DNA from: Bog-473 sp963840435
GTDB lineage: Bacteria; Actinomycetota; Acidimicrobiia; Acidimicrobiales; RAAP-2
Assembly: GCA_963840435.1 (NCBI GenBank)
Contig: CAWIYY010000015.1
Span: 1-64,000, forward strand
Length of the DNA stretch: 64,000 nucleotides
Direction of reading: 5' to 3'
Shown here: in pieces, positions 54,056 to 63,255 of the stretch
How positions within the stretch are numbered: the stretch's first letter is position 1
Layout: each line of letters begins with the position of its first letter
Notes under the pieces: generated by a model
Told to the model about the DNA's origin: nothing
The model's input: the letters and a program-made list of their open reading frames with translations, nothing else
Database searches by the model: none
Program-made: the position numbers and the translations under genes

Positions 54056-56023
54056 ATGGCTGACAGGAGCGAGAGGCCCGCGTCGGGCACCGTGCGCATC
54101 AGTCTTCTGGCCACAAAGGTCCGGTCGAGGATGGTGTTCTTCTTCATGGACGCAGCGGTCGTGGTGGCCGCTTTCGGTATCGCCGAGGTTGTGTCACTGC
54201 GAGATCGAGCTCCTGCGGACTACTGGCCCAAGTTCCTGTTATTCCTCTTAATTACATTGTTCGTGCAATTGGGTGCCAATCGAGTGTTCGGTTTGTACGG
54301 AAGGATCTGGCGTCACGCCGGCATCGAGGAGGCCCGCAACATCGCCATGGCCTGCCTGGTAACCCTGGCCATCCTGCTTGCCCTCTATCCCATCGGATTC
54401 GAGATGCACCTGACCCGGGTGCCCCTGCAGGTGATCCCACTTGGTTGTGCTCTCACCCTCCTCGGGATCGGGCTCCTTCGGTTCCACTCACGTCTGCTCG
54501 GCTGGCAGCGAGCCAACCGGGGCATGGGGATCCGAGTGGCCGTGGTCGGCAGCAAGGATGCGGGAGCCGCCGTCATCCGAGGCATGCTGCGCAACCCTGG
54601 CGCCGGCATGTTCCCCGTCGCGGTCATCGACGACGACGAGCGCACGCACGGGCTGTCGCTCATGGGGGTGCCGGTCGTCGGATCTATCGACGATCTGCCC
54701 GCGGCGATCGAGAAGTTGCAGATCCAGCAGGTGCTCCTGGCCATTCCCAATCCCTCGACGGCGACCGTCGAGCGCTGCGTCCGGGCCAGTGAGGACGCGG
54801 AGATCGTGATGAAGATCGTGCCGGACTTGTCCGACATCGTCAGCTCCCTCTCCGGCTCCATTTCCGAGCCCTCGGTCTCCATCCGATCGGCTCGCGAACC
54901 GCGGATCGAGGATCTCCTTGGTCGCCGTGAGGTGGTCACCGATTTGGCGACGGTGAGGAACGCGCTTGACGGTCGGCGGGTTCTGGTCACTGGGGCAGGA
55001 GGCTCAATCGGATCCGAGATCTGCCGACAGGTGTCAGGCTTCGGGCCTGACGTGCTGGTGATGCTCGACCACGACGAGACCCACCTGCACGAAGCGTCGG
55101 CGACCACCTCGGCAAGTTGCAAGGTGGAGCAGGTCCTGATCGACGTGTCCAACCGCGAAGCGGTGATGGACGCGTTCATCCGCTGGCAGCCCGATGTCGT
55201 CTTCCACGCGGCCGCCCACAAGCACGTCCCCATCCTCGAGACGCACGTCGTCGAGGCGGTCACCACCAACGTGTTGGGAACACGAAATGTGCTCGATGCC
55301 GCCACTGAAGTTGGGACGGAGCGATTCGTCTTCGTGTCGACGGACAAGGCTGTCCGCCCGTCGAGCGTGATGGGTGCCACAAAACGGGTGGGAGAGCGTC
55401 TGCTGCTCGACCGTGCTCCGGATGGCGCCGCCTTCTGTGCGGTCCGCTTCGGCAATGTCCTCGGCAGTCGGGGCAGCGTCATCCCCACCTTCCAGCGCCA
55501 GATCGCTGCCGGTGGTCCCGTGACAGTGACCGACCCTCACATGACCCGGTACTTCATGAGTGTGGAGGAAGCCGTGCAGCTCGTCCTCCAGTCATCCGTG
55601 CTGGCCGAGGGGGGCGATATCTACATGCTCGAGATGGGTGAACCTGTCTCCATCCTCGATCTGGCGCATCGGATGATCCGACTTTCCGGGCTCCAGCCCG
55701 GGCTCGACATCCGCATCCGGATCACCGGACCTCGAATCGGAGAGAAGCTTCACGAGCAGCTGCACAGCTCGAGCGAGGATCTCTCACCGACGTTGCATCC
55801 CTCCATCCTGCGCCTTCTCTCGCCAGAGATCGACACGTCGGAGGGACTCAACGAGGGAGTGTCGGAACTGGGACTTGCTGCGGCAGATCGGAACGAGGTT
55901 CGAGCCCGGCGGATTCTCTTCGACATGGTGTCCGAGCACACCGCCGACGAGCGCCTCGAACTGAACGACGTCAGGGGGCGGGAGCCGATCGCGTTCGCGG
56001 TCGATAATGAAATCTCGGCGTGA
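54056..56023 (+). CDS. CapD/FlaA1-type nucleoside-diphosphate-sugar dehydratase/epimerase, membrane
   Basis: 655 residues. Four or five N-terminal membrane segments (residues about 25-150, e.g. FLLFLLITLFVQLGANRVFG) precede a CoA-binding-like Rossmann domain (IRVAVVGSKDAGAAVIRGML). The SDR-type catalytic domain then follows: VLVTGAGGSIGSEICRQVSG, VVFHAAAHKHVPILE, and FVFVSTDKAVRPSSVMGATK with the Met-x-x-x-Lys typical of UDP-GlcNAc 4,6-dehydratases. RFGNVLGSRGSVIPTFQ and MTRYFMSVEEAVQLVLQS confirm the family. It starts the pathway to deoxy or diamino sugars. ATG 54056; a TTG one codon earlier is less likely. The stop overlaps the next start (GTGA). Confidence 0.92.
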   Translation: MADRSERPASGTVRISLLATKVRSRMVFFFMDAAVVVAAFGIAEVVSLRDRAPADYWPKFLLFLLITLFVQLGANRVFGLYGRIWRHAGIEEARNIAMACLVTLAILLALYPIGFEMHLTRVPLQVIPLGCALTLLGIGLLRFHSRLLGWQRANRGMGIRVAVVGSKDAGAAVIRGMLRNPGAGMFPVAVIDDDERTHGLSLMGVPVVGSIDDLPAAIEKLQIQQVLLAIPNPSTATVERCVRASEDAEIVMKIVPDLSDIVSSLSGSISEPSVSIRSAREPRIEDLLGRREVVTDLATVRNALDGRRVLVTGAGGSIGSEICRQVSGFGPDVLVMLDHDETHLHEASATTSASCKVEQVLIDVSNREAVMDAFIRWQPDVVFHAAAHKHVPILETHVVEAVTTNVLGTRNVLDAATEVGTERFVFVSTDKAVRPSSVMGATKRVGERLLLDRAPDGAAFCAVRFGNVLGSRGSVIPTFQRQIAAGGPVTVTDPHMTRYFMSVEEAVQLVLQSSVLAEGGDIYMLEMGEPVSILDLAHRMIRLSGLQPGLDIRIRITGPRIGEKLHEQLHSSSEDLSPTLHPSILRLLSPEIDTSEGLNEGVSELGLAAADRNEVRARRILFDMVSEHTADERLELNDVRGREPIAFAVDNEISA

Positions 56024-57015
56024 CGCTCACGGAGATCCTTGTCGGGATCGCGGGCCACGGGCTTAATCCGTCACTCCGCCCACTGCTCGAGCAGCCGCTC
56101 GACGCAGAATCCTGGCAGGCCTTCGTCACCAAGCTTGATCAGCTGATGCTGTCGACCTTCGCCCTTGCGGCTTGCGAACAGGGAACCCTGGCCGTCACAG
56201 AGCCGCAGCTCGAGGACCTGAGGACTCGCACGACCCAGGCCACAGAGCGTTGCCAGAGGGCGGCGGGCAGTCTGGAGGCGGTTGTCACAACTCTCGACCA
56301 GTACGGCCTGGACGCCTGCGTGCTGCACGGCGCGGCCACCTCGGGACTCGACTATCCCGACAGCCACCTCCGGCTCTACGAATCCGTGCACGTCTTGGTC
56401 GACCACGAACATCACGACGAGGCCGTTGACGTTCTCCGTACTGCCGGGGTGATCCGGCCCCCCAGCGTCCACGCGCGGGCCCGGCGCCGCCGAGACGTCT
56501 GGCATCGGACGACCAGCGGGGTGGAAGTCGGTCTCTACCGGGCGATCACGCCAGGCCGGTTCGGTGGGGCGATTGAGTCCAAGGACCTGCTGGCGAACCG
56601 GGTCTGGTTCACCCCGAGGACCGCTCCGGACGGAGCCGCCCTCAGCGCATTGGGCACCGAGGAGCGGATGATCGCTGCCTGTATCCATGCGCGCTTCGAC
56701 CGCTCGATCTCCAACCTTCTGGTCCAGCGCGACGTCGTGCAACTGGTCTTGCGCGACGATCTCTCTATGCGCCGGGTGGAGCACCTGCGCAACGAGTGGC
56801 GGGTTGAGGCCATTCTGGCCGACGCCGTACGCCGGGCCTGGGAGACCTTTTCCGTGCCCGATGTGGTGCCGATCTCCGCCTGGAGCGGTTTTTACCAGCC
56901 GTACCGGCGGGACCAGCGCAAGCTCGAGGCCCATCCGCTCCCGGCAACGCATCGCCGCGAGGCCAACCTTGACTACAGCTCCGCCGAGGCTGCGCCTCAG
57001 CGGTTCGAGCCCTGA
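56020..57015 (+). CDS. nucleotidyltransferase-fold protein (NTP_transf_5-like)
   Basis: 331 residues. GLDACVLHGAATSGLDYPDS followed by LRLYESVHVLVDHEHHDEAV resembles the G-x-x... D-x-D-[IV] core of the PF14907 nucleotidyltransferase-like group, with the first acid replaced (SVHVLVD). GVEVGLYRAITP and ACIHARFDRSISNLLVQRDV fit the later part. These proteins are common in exopolysaccharide loci, but their reaction is not established. GTG start coupled to the dehydratase gene; 14 bp before the dehydrogenase gene. The changed D-x-D suggests it may be a pseudo-enzyme. Confidence 0.65.
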   Translation: MTLTEILVGIAGHGLNPSLRPLLEQPLDAESWQAFVTKLDQLMLSTFALAACEQGTLAVTEPQLEDLRTRTTQATERCQRAAGSLEAVVTTLDQYGLDACVLHGAATSGLDYPDSHLRLYESVHVLVDHEHHDEAVDVLRTAGVIRPPSVHARARRRRDVWHRTTSGVEVGLYRAITPGRFGGAIESKDLLANRVWFTPRTAPDGAALSALGTEERMIAACIHARFDRSISNLLVQRDVVQLVLRDDLSMRRVEHLRNEWRVEAILADAVRRAWETFSVPDVVPISAWSGFYQPYRRDQRKLEAHPLPATHRREANLDYSSAEAAPQRFEP

Positions 57016-57029
57016 AGGACACAGGGCTG

Positions 57030-58358
57030 ATGTCAAACGGACTTCCCTTCCGGGGCGGACACAGAGGAAGCGGCGAGCGCCCACGCAAGGTGGTGATCCT
57101 CGGCCAGGGTTACGTAGGTCTGCCTGTGGCCATGCGATCGGTCGAGGTCGGCCACGATGTCGTCGGTTTCGATCTCGACGAGGCAAGGGTCAAGGCCCTG
57201 TCCGACGGTGAGTCGTTCGTGACCGATGTCTCCTCGGAGGAAGTAGCAGACGCGCTGGCGACCGGCCGTTATCGGGCGACGAGCGACGAGAACGAGCTCA
57301 GCGGCTTCGACGTGGCGGTGATCGATGTCCCGACCCCCCTGCGTGAGGGCGTACCCGACCTCTCGCACGTCGAGGCGGCCAGCCGGATGCTCGGACGGCA
57401 TCTCCGGGTTGGCTCGGTCGTGATCCTCGAGTCAACGACGTATCCCGGAACCACCGAAGAGCTCGTTCGACCGATCCTCGAGTCCGCGTCCGGCTTGATC
57501 GCCGGTACCGACTTCCATCTCGGCTACAGCCCGGAGCGGATCGACCCGGGGAATGAGACCTGGACCTTCATCAACACGCCGAAGGTCGTCTCGGGGGTGA
57601 GCACGGCCTCGCTTGCCGCGGTCGGCGGCTTCTTTGACTCGCTCGTCGAGACGACCGTGCCGGTGGCGGGGACCCGCGAGGCCGAAATGACGAAGCTGCT
57701 CGAGAACACCTTCCGGCACGTCAACATCGCGCTCGTGAACGAGTTGGCGGTCTACGCCAGCGATCTCGGGATCGATGTGTGGGCCGCATTGGATGCCGCG
57801 GCCACCAAGCCCTTCGGTTTTCTCTCGTTCAAGCCCGGGCCGGGTGTCGGAGGGCATTGCCTGCCGATCGACCCGAGCTATCTGTCGTGGCGGGTCCGGC
57901 GCTCGCTCGGACAGACGTTCCGTTTCGTCGAGCTCGCGAACGACGTGAACGAGCACATGCCGGACTACGTCGTCAAGCGATTAGCCGAAGGTCTGAACCG
58001 GGCGCGCAAACCCCTCAACGGCAGTCGGGTGCTGGTGCTCGGGTTCGCCTACAAGCGGAACACCGGAGACGCCCGCGAGAGCCCGGGCCGGACGATTGTG
58101 CAGTTGCTCCGCCGCACCGGCGCTGTCGTCCGGGTGGCCGATCCTCACGTCGGCGGACTGGGACTGCTGGAGGACGAGCTCGAGGACGGGACGCCAGCCG
58201 CACTCGTGACGCTCAACGATGCCGAGGTTGATGCAGCGGACGCTGTCGTCCTCGTGACGGACCACGATGTCTTCGATCTCGACCGGGTGGCCGCCCGGGC
58301 CGCTTACGTGCTCGATACTCGGGGCCGGATCTCCGGTCCGAACGTGGAGCGGCTCTAG
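57030..58358 (+). CDS. UDP-N-acetyl-sugar 6-dehydrogenase (WecC/WbpA type)
   Basis: Oxidises a UDP-HexNAc to the uronic acid. Residues 20-40 KVVILGQGYVGLPVAMRSVE bind NAD. VIDVPTPLREGVPDLSHVEA and VILESTTYPGTTEELVRPIL are the central motifs. GYSPERIDPGNETW and AEMTKLLENTFRHVNIALVN lead to the catalytic Cys in GPGVGGHCLPIDPSYLSWRV. The C-terminal domain is VLVLGFAYKRNTGDARESPG. 442 residues. PGNETW rather than the UGD sequence and the partner epimerase favour UDP-GlcNAc (WbpA) over UDP-glucose. Its product, UDP-GlcNAcA, would feed the polymer. Confidence 0.9.
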   Translation: MSNGLPFRGGHRGSGERPRKVVILGQGYVGLPVAMRSVEVGHDVVGFDLDEARVKALSDGESFVTDVSSEEVADALATGRYRATSDENELSGFDVAVIDVPTPLREGVPDLSHVEAASRMLGRHLRVGSVVILESTTYPGTTEELVRPILESASGLIAGTDFHLGYSPERIDPGNETWTFINTPKVVSGVSTASLAAVGGFFDSLVETTVPVAGTREAEMTKLLENTFRHVNIALVNELAVYASDLGIDVWAALDAAATKPFGFLSFKPGPGVGGHCLPIDPSYLSWRVRRSLGQTFRFVELANDVNEHMPDYVVKRLAEGLNRARKPLNGSRVLVLGFAYKRNTGDARESPGRTIVQLLRRTGAVVRVADPHVGGLGLLEDELEDGTPAALVTLNDAEVDAADAVVLVTDHDVFDLDRVAARAAYVLDTRGRISGPNVERL

Positions 58359-59324
58359 GTGGACGTACTCGTCACGGGCGGCGCGGGCTTCATCGGCTCG
58401 CACGTCTGCCGATCCCTCCGTGGAAGCGGCCTGGCTGGGCGCCTCCTCGTGCTCGACGACTTCTCGACCGGGCTCGAATCCAATTTCCGCGGGATCGAGG
58501 GTGTCGAGATCCACCGGGGAAGCGTGCTCGACGAGGCGCTGGTGGCCAGCCTGGTGGGCGAGGTAGGGGCGATTGTGCACCTTGCTGCGGTGCCCGCGGT
58601 GGCGCGGTCCCTGCAGAATCCACGAGGCAGTCACGATGCCAACGCCACGGGAACTGTCGTGGTCCTCGAAGCCGCTCGGCATCATTCGCGCTACGTGATC
58701 GTCGCCTCATCCTCGTCTGTGTACGGGCGGAAGGTGTCCCTTCCAACGTCAGAAGACCATCCGACCAGGCCGGCCAGCCCCTATGCCGCGAGCAAGCTCG
58801 CCGCCGAGTCCTACACGATGTCCTATGCCCGCTCGTTCGGGACAAAGGTCCTCGCCCTGAGGTTCTTCAATGTCTTCGGGCCCTTCCAGCGGGCTGATCA
58901 CGCCTACGCCGCCGTGATTCCCGCCTTTGTCGCAGCGGCGCTCGAGGGCAGACCGCTCTCGGTCCACGGCGACGGGACCCAGACCCGAGACTTCACCTAT
59001 GTTGGTGATGTGATGGCGGTGATCACTGATGCCCTGTGCCGGGAGGTGACCACCGATTCACCCGTCAATCTGGCCTTCAGTACCAACACATCCCTACTCA
59101 CGCTCATCGACGAGCTCGAGGCGCTCCTCGACCGTCCACTCGAGCGCGAGCACGGCCCGTCACGAGGCGGCGACGTCCACGACTCCCAGGCCGATTGCTC
59201 CAGGCTCCAGGCGCTCTTCCCGTCGGTGCACGCGACGCCGCTCCGTGACGGACTGCGCTCGACCGTTGACTGGTTCCGCCAGATCGATGGTGACGCCGCA
59301 AACGCCACGGCGGCGCGGACGTGA
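58359..59324 (+). CDS. UDP-sugar 4-epimerase (WbpP/TviC-like SDR)
   Basis: 321 residues from GTG directly after the dehydrogenase stop. MDVLVTGGAGFIGSHVCRSL is the NAD site. VHLAAVPAVARSLQNPRGSH, IVASSSSVYGRKVSLP and SPYAASKLAAESYTMSYA give Ser and Y-x-x-x-K. RFFNVFGPFQRADHAYAAVI, then RDFTYVGDVM, are extended-SDR motifs. Adjacency to a WbpA-like dehydrogenase suggests GlcNAcA to GalNAcA epimerisation, as in Vi antigen or O-antigen pathways (inference). Confidence 0.9.
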   Translation: MDVLVTGGAGFIGSHVCRSLRGSGLAGRLLVLDDFSTGLESNFRGIEGVEIHRGSVLDEALVASLVGEVGAIVHLAAVPAVARSLQNPRGSHDANATGTVVVLEAARHHSRYVIVASSSSVYGRKVSLPTSEDHPTRPASPYAASKLAAESYTMSYARSFGTKVLALRFFNVFGPFQRADHAYAAVIPAFVAAALEGRPLSVHGDGTQTRDFTYVGDVMAVITDALCREVTTDSPVNLAFSTNTSLLTLIDELEALLDRPLEREHGPSRGGDVHDSQADCSRLQALFPSVHATPLRDGLRSTVDWFRQIDGDAANATAART

Positions 59325-59352
59325 CTCCATCCGTCATCCTGATTCGCCGGCA

Positions 59353-60237
59353 ATGATCTACGTCGCCACCGTCCACTGGAACGACCCGAAGTGGATCGCG
59401 CCGCAGCGAAGAGCACTCGCTGCGCAGATGCAGGAGCCATTTCGCGTGTTCGCCAACCTGCAAGGCATCGAACCCGCCTACGACAGGTACTTCGATTCGG
59501 TTACCCGGGGCGAGGGGAACCACCCGCAAAAGTTGAACGATCTGGCGGACGCCATCACGAATGAAGCCCAACCCGAGGATCTCATTCTGTTCCTCGACGG
59601 AGACGCCTTTCCGGTTCGAGGGCTCGATTCCTGGCTGCGCGAGCTCTTGCGCGAGCATCGCCTGGCTGCAGTTCGGCGCGACGAGAACGCTGGCGACATT
59701 CAGCCGCATCCGTGTTTCTGCGTGACCTCAGTCGGGTTCTGGAACGAGATCGGCGGGGACTGGCGCCATGGTTCATGGATCACCGCCGAAGGCGCGACCG
59801 CGTCGGATGTTGGCGGCACCCTGCTGTCAACCTTGAAGGCGCGGTCGATCCCCTGGCGTCCCATCCTGCGCTCCAACGCGGTCAATCTCCATCCGGTCTT
59901 CTACGGCCTCTACGAGGGTCACATCTATCACCACGGATCGGGTTTCCGACCGGCCATTTCTCGAGCCGACGAGACAAACGTGCCGGTGGCCCAAAACAAG
60001 GACTACCTGTTCTGGCGCACACGGGCGCACGCCAGATCGCTCCGCGAAATCCGGCCGCGGCATGCCCGGCACTTGTTCCTCATGGCCCGTGACGGCGTGC
60101 GGGCTCGAAAGCTCAATGCCTACATACGTAAAGAGGGGAGGCGGTCGAACGAGATCTACGACCAGCTGTGTTCCGACCCCGATTTCTTCCGACAGTTCGA
60201 GCAGGCCGACACCAGCTCGCTGGTGGCCGGAGGCTGA
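59353..60237 (+). CDS. putative GT-A-like glycosyltransferase of unknown family
   Basis: 294 residues from ATG 59353. MIYVATVHWNDPKWIAPQRR and FRVFANLQGIEPAYDRYFDS start it. DLILFLDGDAFPVRGLDSWL has the D-G-D of GT-A enzymes, followed by VRRDENAGDIQPHPCFCVTS and GFWNEIGGDWRHGSW. The distal YEGHIYHHGSGFR could supply a third metal ligand His. I do not recognise a named family. It lies between the UDP-sugar genes and the convergent sulfotransferases, so a role in the same polymer is likely. The end is basic and helical. Confidence 0.6.
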   Translation: MIYVATVHWNDPKWIAPQRRALAAQMQEPFRVFANLQGIEPAYDRYFDSVTRGEGNHPQKLNDLADAITNEAQPEDLILFLDGDAFPVRGLDSWLRELLREHRLAAVRRDENAGDIQPHPCFCVTSVGFWNEIGGDWRHGSWITAEGATASDVGGTLLSTLKARSIPWRPILRSNAVNLHPVFYGLYEGHIYHHGSGFRPAISRADETNVPVAQNKDYLFWRTRAHARSLREIRPRHARHLFLMARDGVRARKLNAYIRKEGRRSNEIYDQLCSDPDFFRQFEQADTSSLVAGG

Positions 60238-60254
60238 ACCCACCCGACCGGGGG

Positions 60255-61193
60255 TCAGTCCTCGAGGCCGTGCAAGGAGAAACCGAGCGCACGCACCTTG
60301 GCCAGTCGTTCGTCGCCGAACTCGTTGCGCATCTGCTCGAGAGTGAACTCCAGCGGGAGCGGGGGGTTCGGGAAGGCCATCAACTCCTCCATCGTGTCCT
60401 CCGGCGCCTCGATCCCGAGAAACTCGACCAATCGGCGGACTTCCTCGCGAGGAGAGCGGCACAGATCGCCATGGTTCACCAGAAGAAACGTCCCCTCAGG
60501 CATGGCTCGCCCCCGTTCGATCGCCAGACTGTTCGAGGCAATCCAGTAGTCCAGCGACCGTACCGGGTTGGCCGACGAACCTCCCTCGATCCCGAACTGA
60601 GATCCCCAACGTGCGACCTGGACCTGGTTGGGGCTGTGCGCCATATAGATCCCGTGGCGGATCACGTGGACGTAGCGCAGCCGGTCCCCGAAGTAGCTGC
60701 GAAAATGAGGGAGAAAGACGTGGCTGTTTGGCTCCTTCCACCCCCAGAGCGGTGAGTCCTCTCGGACCTGTTCGCGCGAGTGAGCCAGCGTTTCTACTCT
60801 GTCTTCCAGCCACGCGTCGGAGCGGTCGTCCGACAGGTCACCCCGCCTTGCAAAGGCCGAGCAGCGGTGGACCACGGCGGATATGGTCCGCCGATCTTCT
60901 CTCGTAGGCACCAGCAGACCGGTCATTGCCTTCTCGAGTATCGCCAGCGAGTGCCGGATCGGCGTGGCGTCGGGGCCCTCGGGATCAGGATCCCATCTGG
61001 GGAGCTTGCAGAGCAGGGTGAACCATTTGTTGTCCCCGGCTTTGTTCAGATCCGAACCGGTGTACACCTGCAGGCGTCGCATGATCTCGACAACCACTCG
61101 CGTGCCGCTGCCTCCAACGCCGCCAATGACGACGGGGCCTTGCTGTGGCTCGAACCGCGGGGCTGGCTGCGGCCGGCTGAAAACTGGGGTCAC
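60255..61193 (-). CDS. sulfotransferase-like P-loop protein (type B)
   Basis: 312 residues from GTG 61193. PVVIGGVGGSGTRVVVEIMR is the loop. PLWGWKEPNSHVFLPHFRSY and YVHVIRHGIYMAHSPNQVQV match the gene at 22499. The C-terminal GDERLAKVRALGFSLHGLED is the same helix as FDDEQLARVRALGFPTAGFE there. It starts 10 bp after the ST-GT2 fusion, the same order as at 18-23 kb. A change from VIRDG to VIRHG in the phosphate strand is the main difference at the predicted cofactor site. Confidence 0.86.
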   Translation of the reverse strand: MTPVFSRPQPAPRFEPQQGPVVIGGVGGSGTRVVVEIMRRLQVYTGSDLNKAGDNKWFTLLCKLPRWDPDPEGPDATPIRHSLAILEKAMTGLLVPTREDRRTISAVVHRCSAFARRGDLSDDRSDAWLEDRVETLAHSREQVREDSPLWGWKEPNSHVFLPHFRSYFGDRLRYVHVIRHGIYMAHSPNQVQVARWGSQFGIEGGSSANPVRSLDYWIASNSLAIERGRAMPEGTFLLVNHGDLCRSPREEVRRLVEFLGIEAPEDTMEELMAFPNPPLPLEFTLEQMRNEFGDERLAKVRALGFSLHGLED

Positions 61194-61203
61194 GGAACGC
61201 CGA

Positions 61204-63255
61204 CTAGTCCTGAGGTCTGGCGGAGCCGGCCCCCTGGTGAGCCGAGTCCGCCGGACTCGTCGGATACCAGCGCCGCGTCGATGCGTGGTCAGCCCAGGGA
61301 ATCGGATGCCGGCTCGAATCGGCCCGGCGATTCGGGAGGGTAATCACCTCGTCCCAACGCTGCGTGTAGACGGCGTCGAGAGATTGGCTCCGGCGGGCGA
61401 AGCTGTGCCAGCCTGCCGACTGGTGCATTCCATCGCGCTCTGAGCGTTCGACCAGTTCGAGCTTGGTCCGGGTGAACGCCTCCTCCCGATACTGGAAGTG
61501 GTGGATATTGATCCCTCTCGAGGGTTCGATGAGACGCTCCGACGCGTACGCCGTGTGTGCTCCGTCATTGCTCAAGAGGAACTGGCCGTGCCGATCAAAG
61601 CGCTGCAGAGGATGCTTCCAATGCCCCAGTGAGCAGGGCGGGTTGTTGAGGGGTTCGAAGGTGTAATAGAGCGGTTGAAAGTCGAGCGGATGGAATCGAG
61701 GGACGTATTCCGGTTTGCGGTCGGGCAGGTGATTCAGGAACGTGGCCCCGACAAGGCGGAACCTGCGGTCCAAGCCTGCCAGGTAGTCCCTGACAGTCGT
61801 GCCACTCGGACCCTCGGGAAACTCATCGCTGTCGAGCAACATCCACCACACGTGGTCGGCCCCGGAACGCAGTGACTCCCGGGCGACAACCGCATTCACC
61901 AGAGGCTGCACCAACCGTCCGTCGAAGGCCTCCGTTTCGTAGACCTCGGCGATGGTGGCGCCCGCTGCTTCGGCGTTGGCGACGGTGGCATCGCTGCTCG
62001 CATTGTCGACCACGTACACGGCGTCGGCGCCTTGTGTCTGAGCATTGCGGACCGTCGCCTCGATGATGTCCTCGTCCATCCATGACTTGATCACTGCAAA
62101 AACGCGGAAGCCGTCGAGTGGAACCAGAGCCGCCGGGTTGTCCTCGTGCCCCAGGTGGCCTGGCCTGCCTGTCGTGCGCTTTCGGGCAGAGATCGCTCGG
62201 CGTGCAGTTGTCGAGAGAATCTGCAAACGCTCCAGTGCAGGCGGAGACCCGTTTGACGCCGCCGGTTCCGCAGTGTCGCCCTCGGAATCGGCCGACAGCG
62301 TCGGTCCACTCGAAGTCAAGCGCCAGACCGTCTTGGTGGCAGCGAACAGACGGGATCGCTTGATCCACTTCAGTTCGTTCTCGGCCGCGACCCGGGCGAA
62401 GACCACCATTTCACCGTCCGCCGAGAGCTGAATGAAGTCGTCCACCCAGGACGGTTCGTCGGGAACCGGGGGAGGAGTCCACCGGTTGTGACCACCACGC
62501 CGACGCACCAGCACTTCCGCAAACGCCCTCTGCTCGGCTACGAGCAGCGGTTCGGCCCCCTCGTCGGAGCGGTGGTGTCGCAGCTCCGGCTCGAAGGCAT
62601 CCACCGCCTGATCAATGCGGTGGTGCGCCGAATGCGCCAGGTCCTGATCCGCCAGGAAGTCACACAACTCGCCGATGGAAGTGCCGGGATCTTGCAGGAT
62701 GGACTGGTAGTCGGCCACGAAGACGGGGAGGCCTTCCACGGCCCTGATCGATTGCTGGACGTAGCGGCGCCACAGCGCCAGTCCGAACGAGATGGGGAAA
62801 TCGTTGCGGTGCTCCAGCGACCGCGCGACCTCGAGCGGATCCCGAAGGACCAGGACCGCCACTGGGGGACGATCGAACACCTGGCGCCAGAGCGGCAGGA
62901 CCAGACAGAGCCGCGGGTCCTTCAGCACCATGTGAGCCTCGGTGAATTCCCGCAACGAGAAATCACGCGCGCCGCTCTTGAGCTCTCCCAGCTCGGCGCT
63001 CTTGGAGTCCTCCCATCCGAGAGGTGGGCTCGGTGGCGATGACCAGGTGCCCCCGAGGTATCTGAGGATCCGGTCGTTATAGGTCACGAACCGCCGGCTT
63101 TCCCAGTATCCCCGCTCGTTGTAGGGGCCTGGCGTGATGAGGTCGGTCTCGTCGGGGAGGGCAAATCCGAGCCGAGCGACGGCATTGGCGACGGCCGACG
63201 TTCCGCTTCGGTGCATCCCGATGATGACGACGTGCTGTTGCTCCGACGGCTTCAT
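61204..63255 (-). CDS. sulfotransferase (type A)-GT2 glycosyltransferase fusion protein
   Basis: 683 residues in one frame from ATG 63255. Residues 8-340 are a type-A sulfotransferase: HVVIIGMHRSGTSAVANAVA, AHMVLKDPRLCLVLPLWRQ, VLVLRDPLEVARSLEHRND and LKWIKRSRLFAATKTVWRLT. After a linker, residues 383-683 form a GT2 domain: FRVFAVIKSWMDEDIIEATV, VYVVDNASSDATVANAEAAG, D-x-D-E site MLLDSDEFPEGPSG, LGHWKHPLQRFDRHGQFLLS and IHHFQYREEAFTRTKLELV. The parts match 18222 and 19311-22478. The ATG overlaps the aminotransferase stop (TGATG). The fusion implies that one sugar is transferred and sulfated by one protein. Confidence 0.93.
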   Translation of the reverse strand: MKPSEQQHVVIIGMHRSGTSAVANAVARLGFALPDETDLITPGPYNERGYWESRRFVTYNDRILRYLGGTWSSPPSPPLGWEDSKSAELGELKSGARDFSLREFTEAHMVLKDPRLCLVLPLWRQVFDRPPVAVLVLRDPLEVARSLEHRNDFPISFGLALWRRYVQQSIRAVEGLPVFVADYQSILQDPGTSIGELCDFLADQDLAHSAHHRIDQAVDAFEPELRHHRSDEGAEPLLVAEQRAFAEVLVRRRGGHNRWTPPPVPDEPSWVDDFIQLSADGEMVVFARVAAENELKWIKRSRLFAATKTVWRLTSSGPTLSADSEGDTAEPAASNGSPPALERLQILSTTARRAISARKRTTGRPGHLGHEDNPAALVPLDGFRVFAVIKSWMDEDIIEATVRNAQTQGADAVYVVDNASSDATVANAEAAGATIAEVYETEAFDGRLVQPLVNAVVARESLRSGADHVWWMLLDSDEFPEGPSGTTVRDYLAGLDRRFRLVGATFLNHLPDRKPEYVPRFHPLDFQPLYYTFEPLNNPPCSLGHWKHPLQRFDRHGQFLLSNDGAHTAYASERLIEPSRGINIHHFQYREEAFTRTKLELVERSERDGMHQSAGWHSFARRSQSLDAVYTQRWDEVITLPNRRADSSRHPIPWADHASTRRWYPTSPADSAHQGAGSARPQD

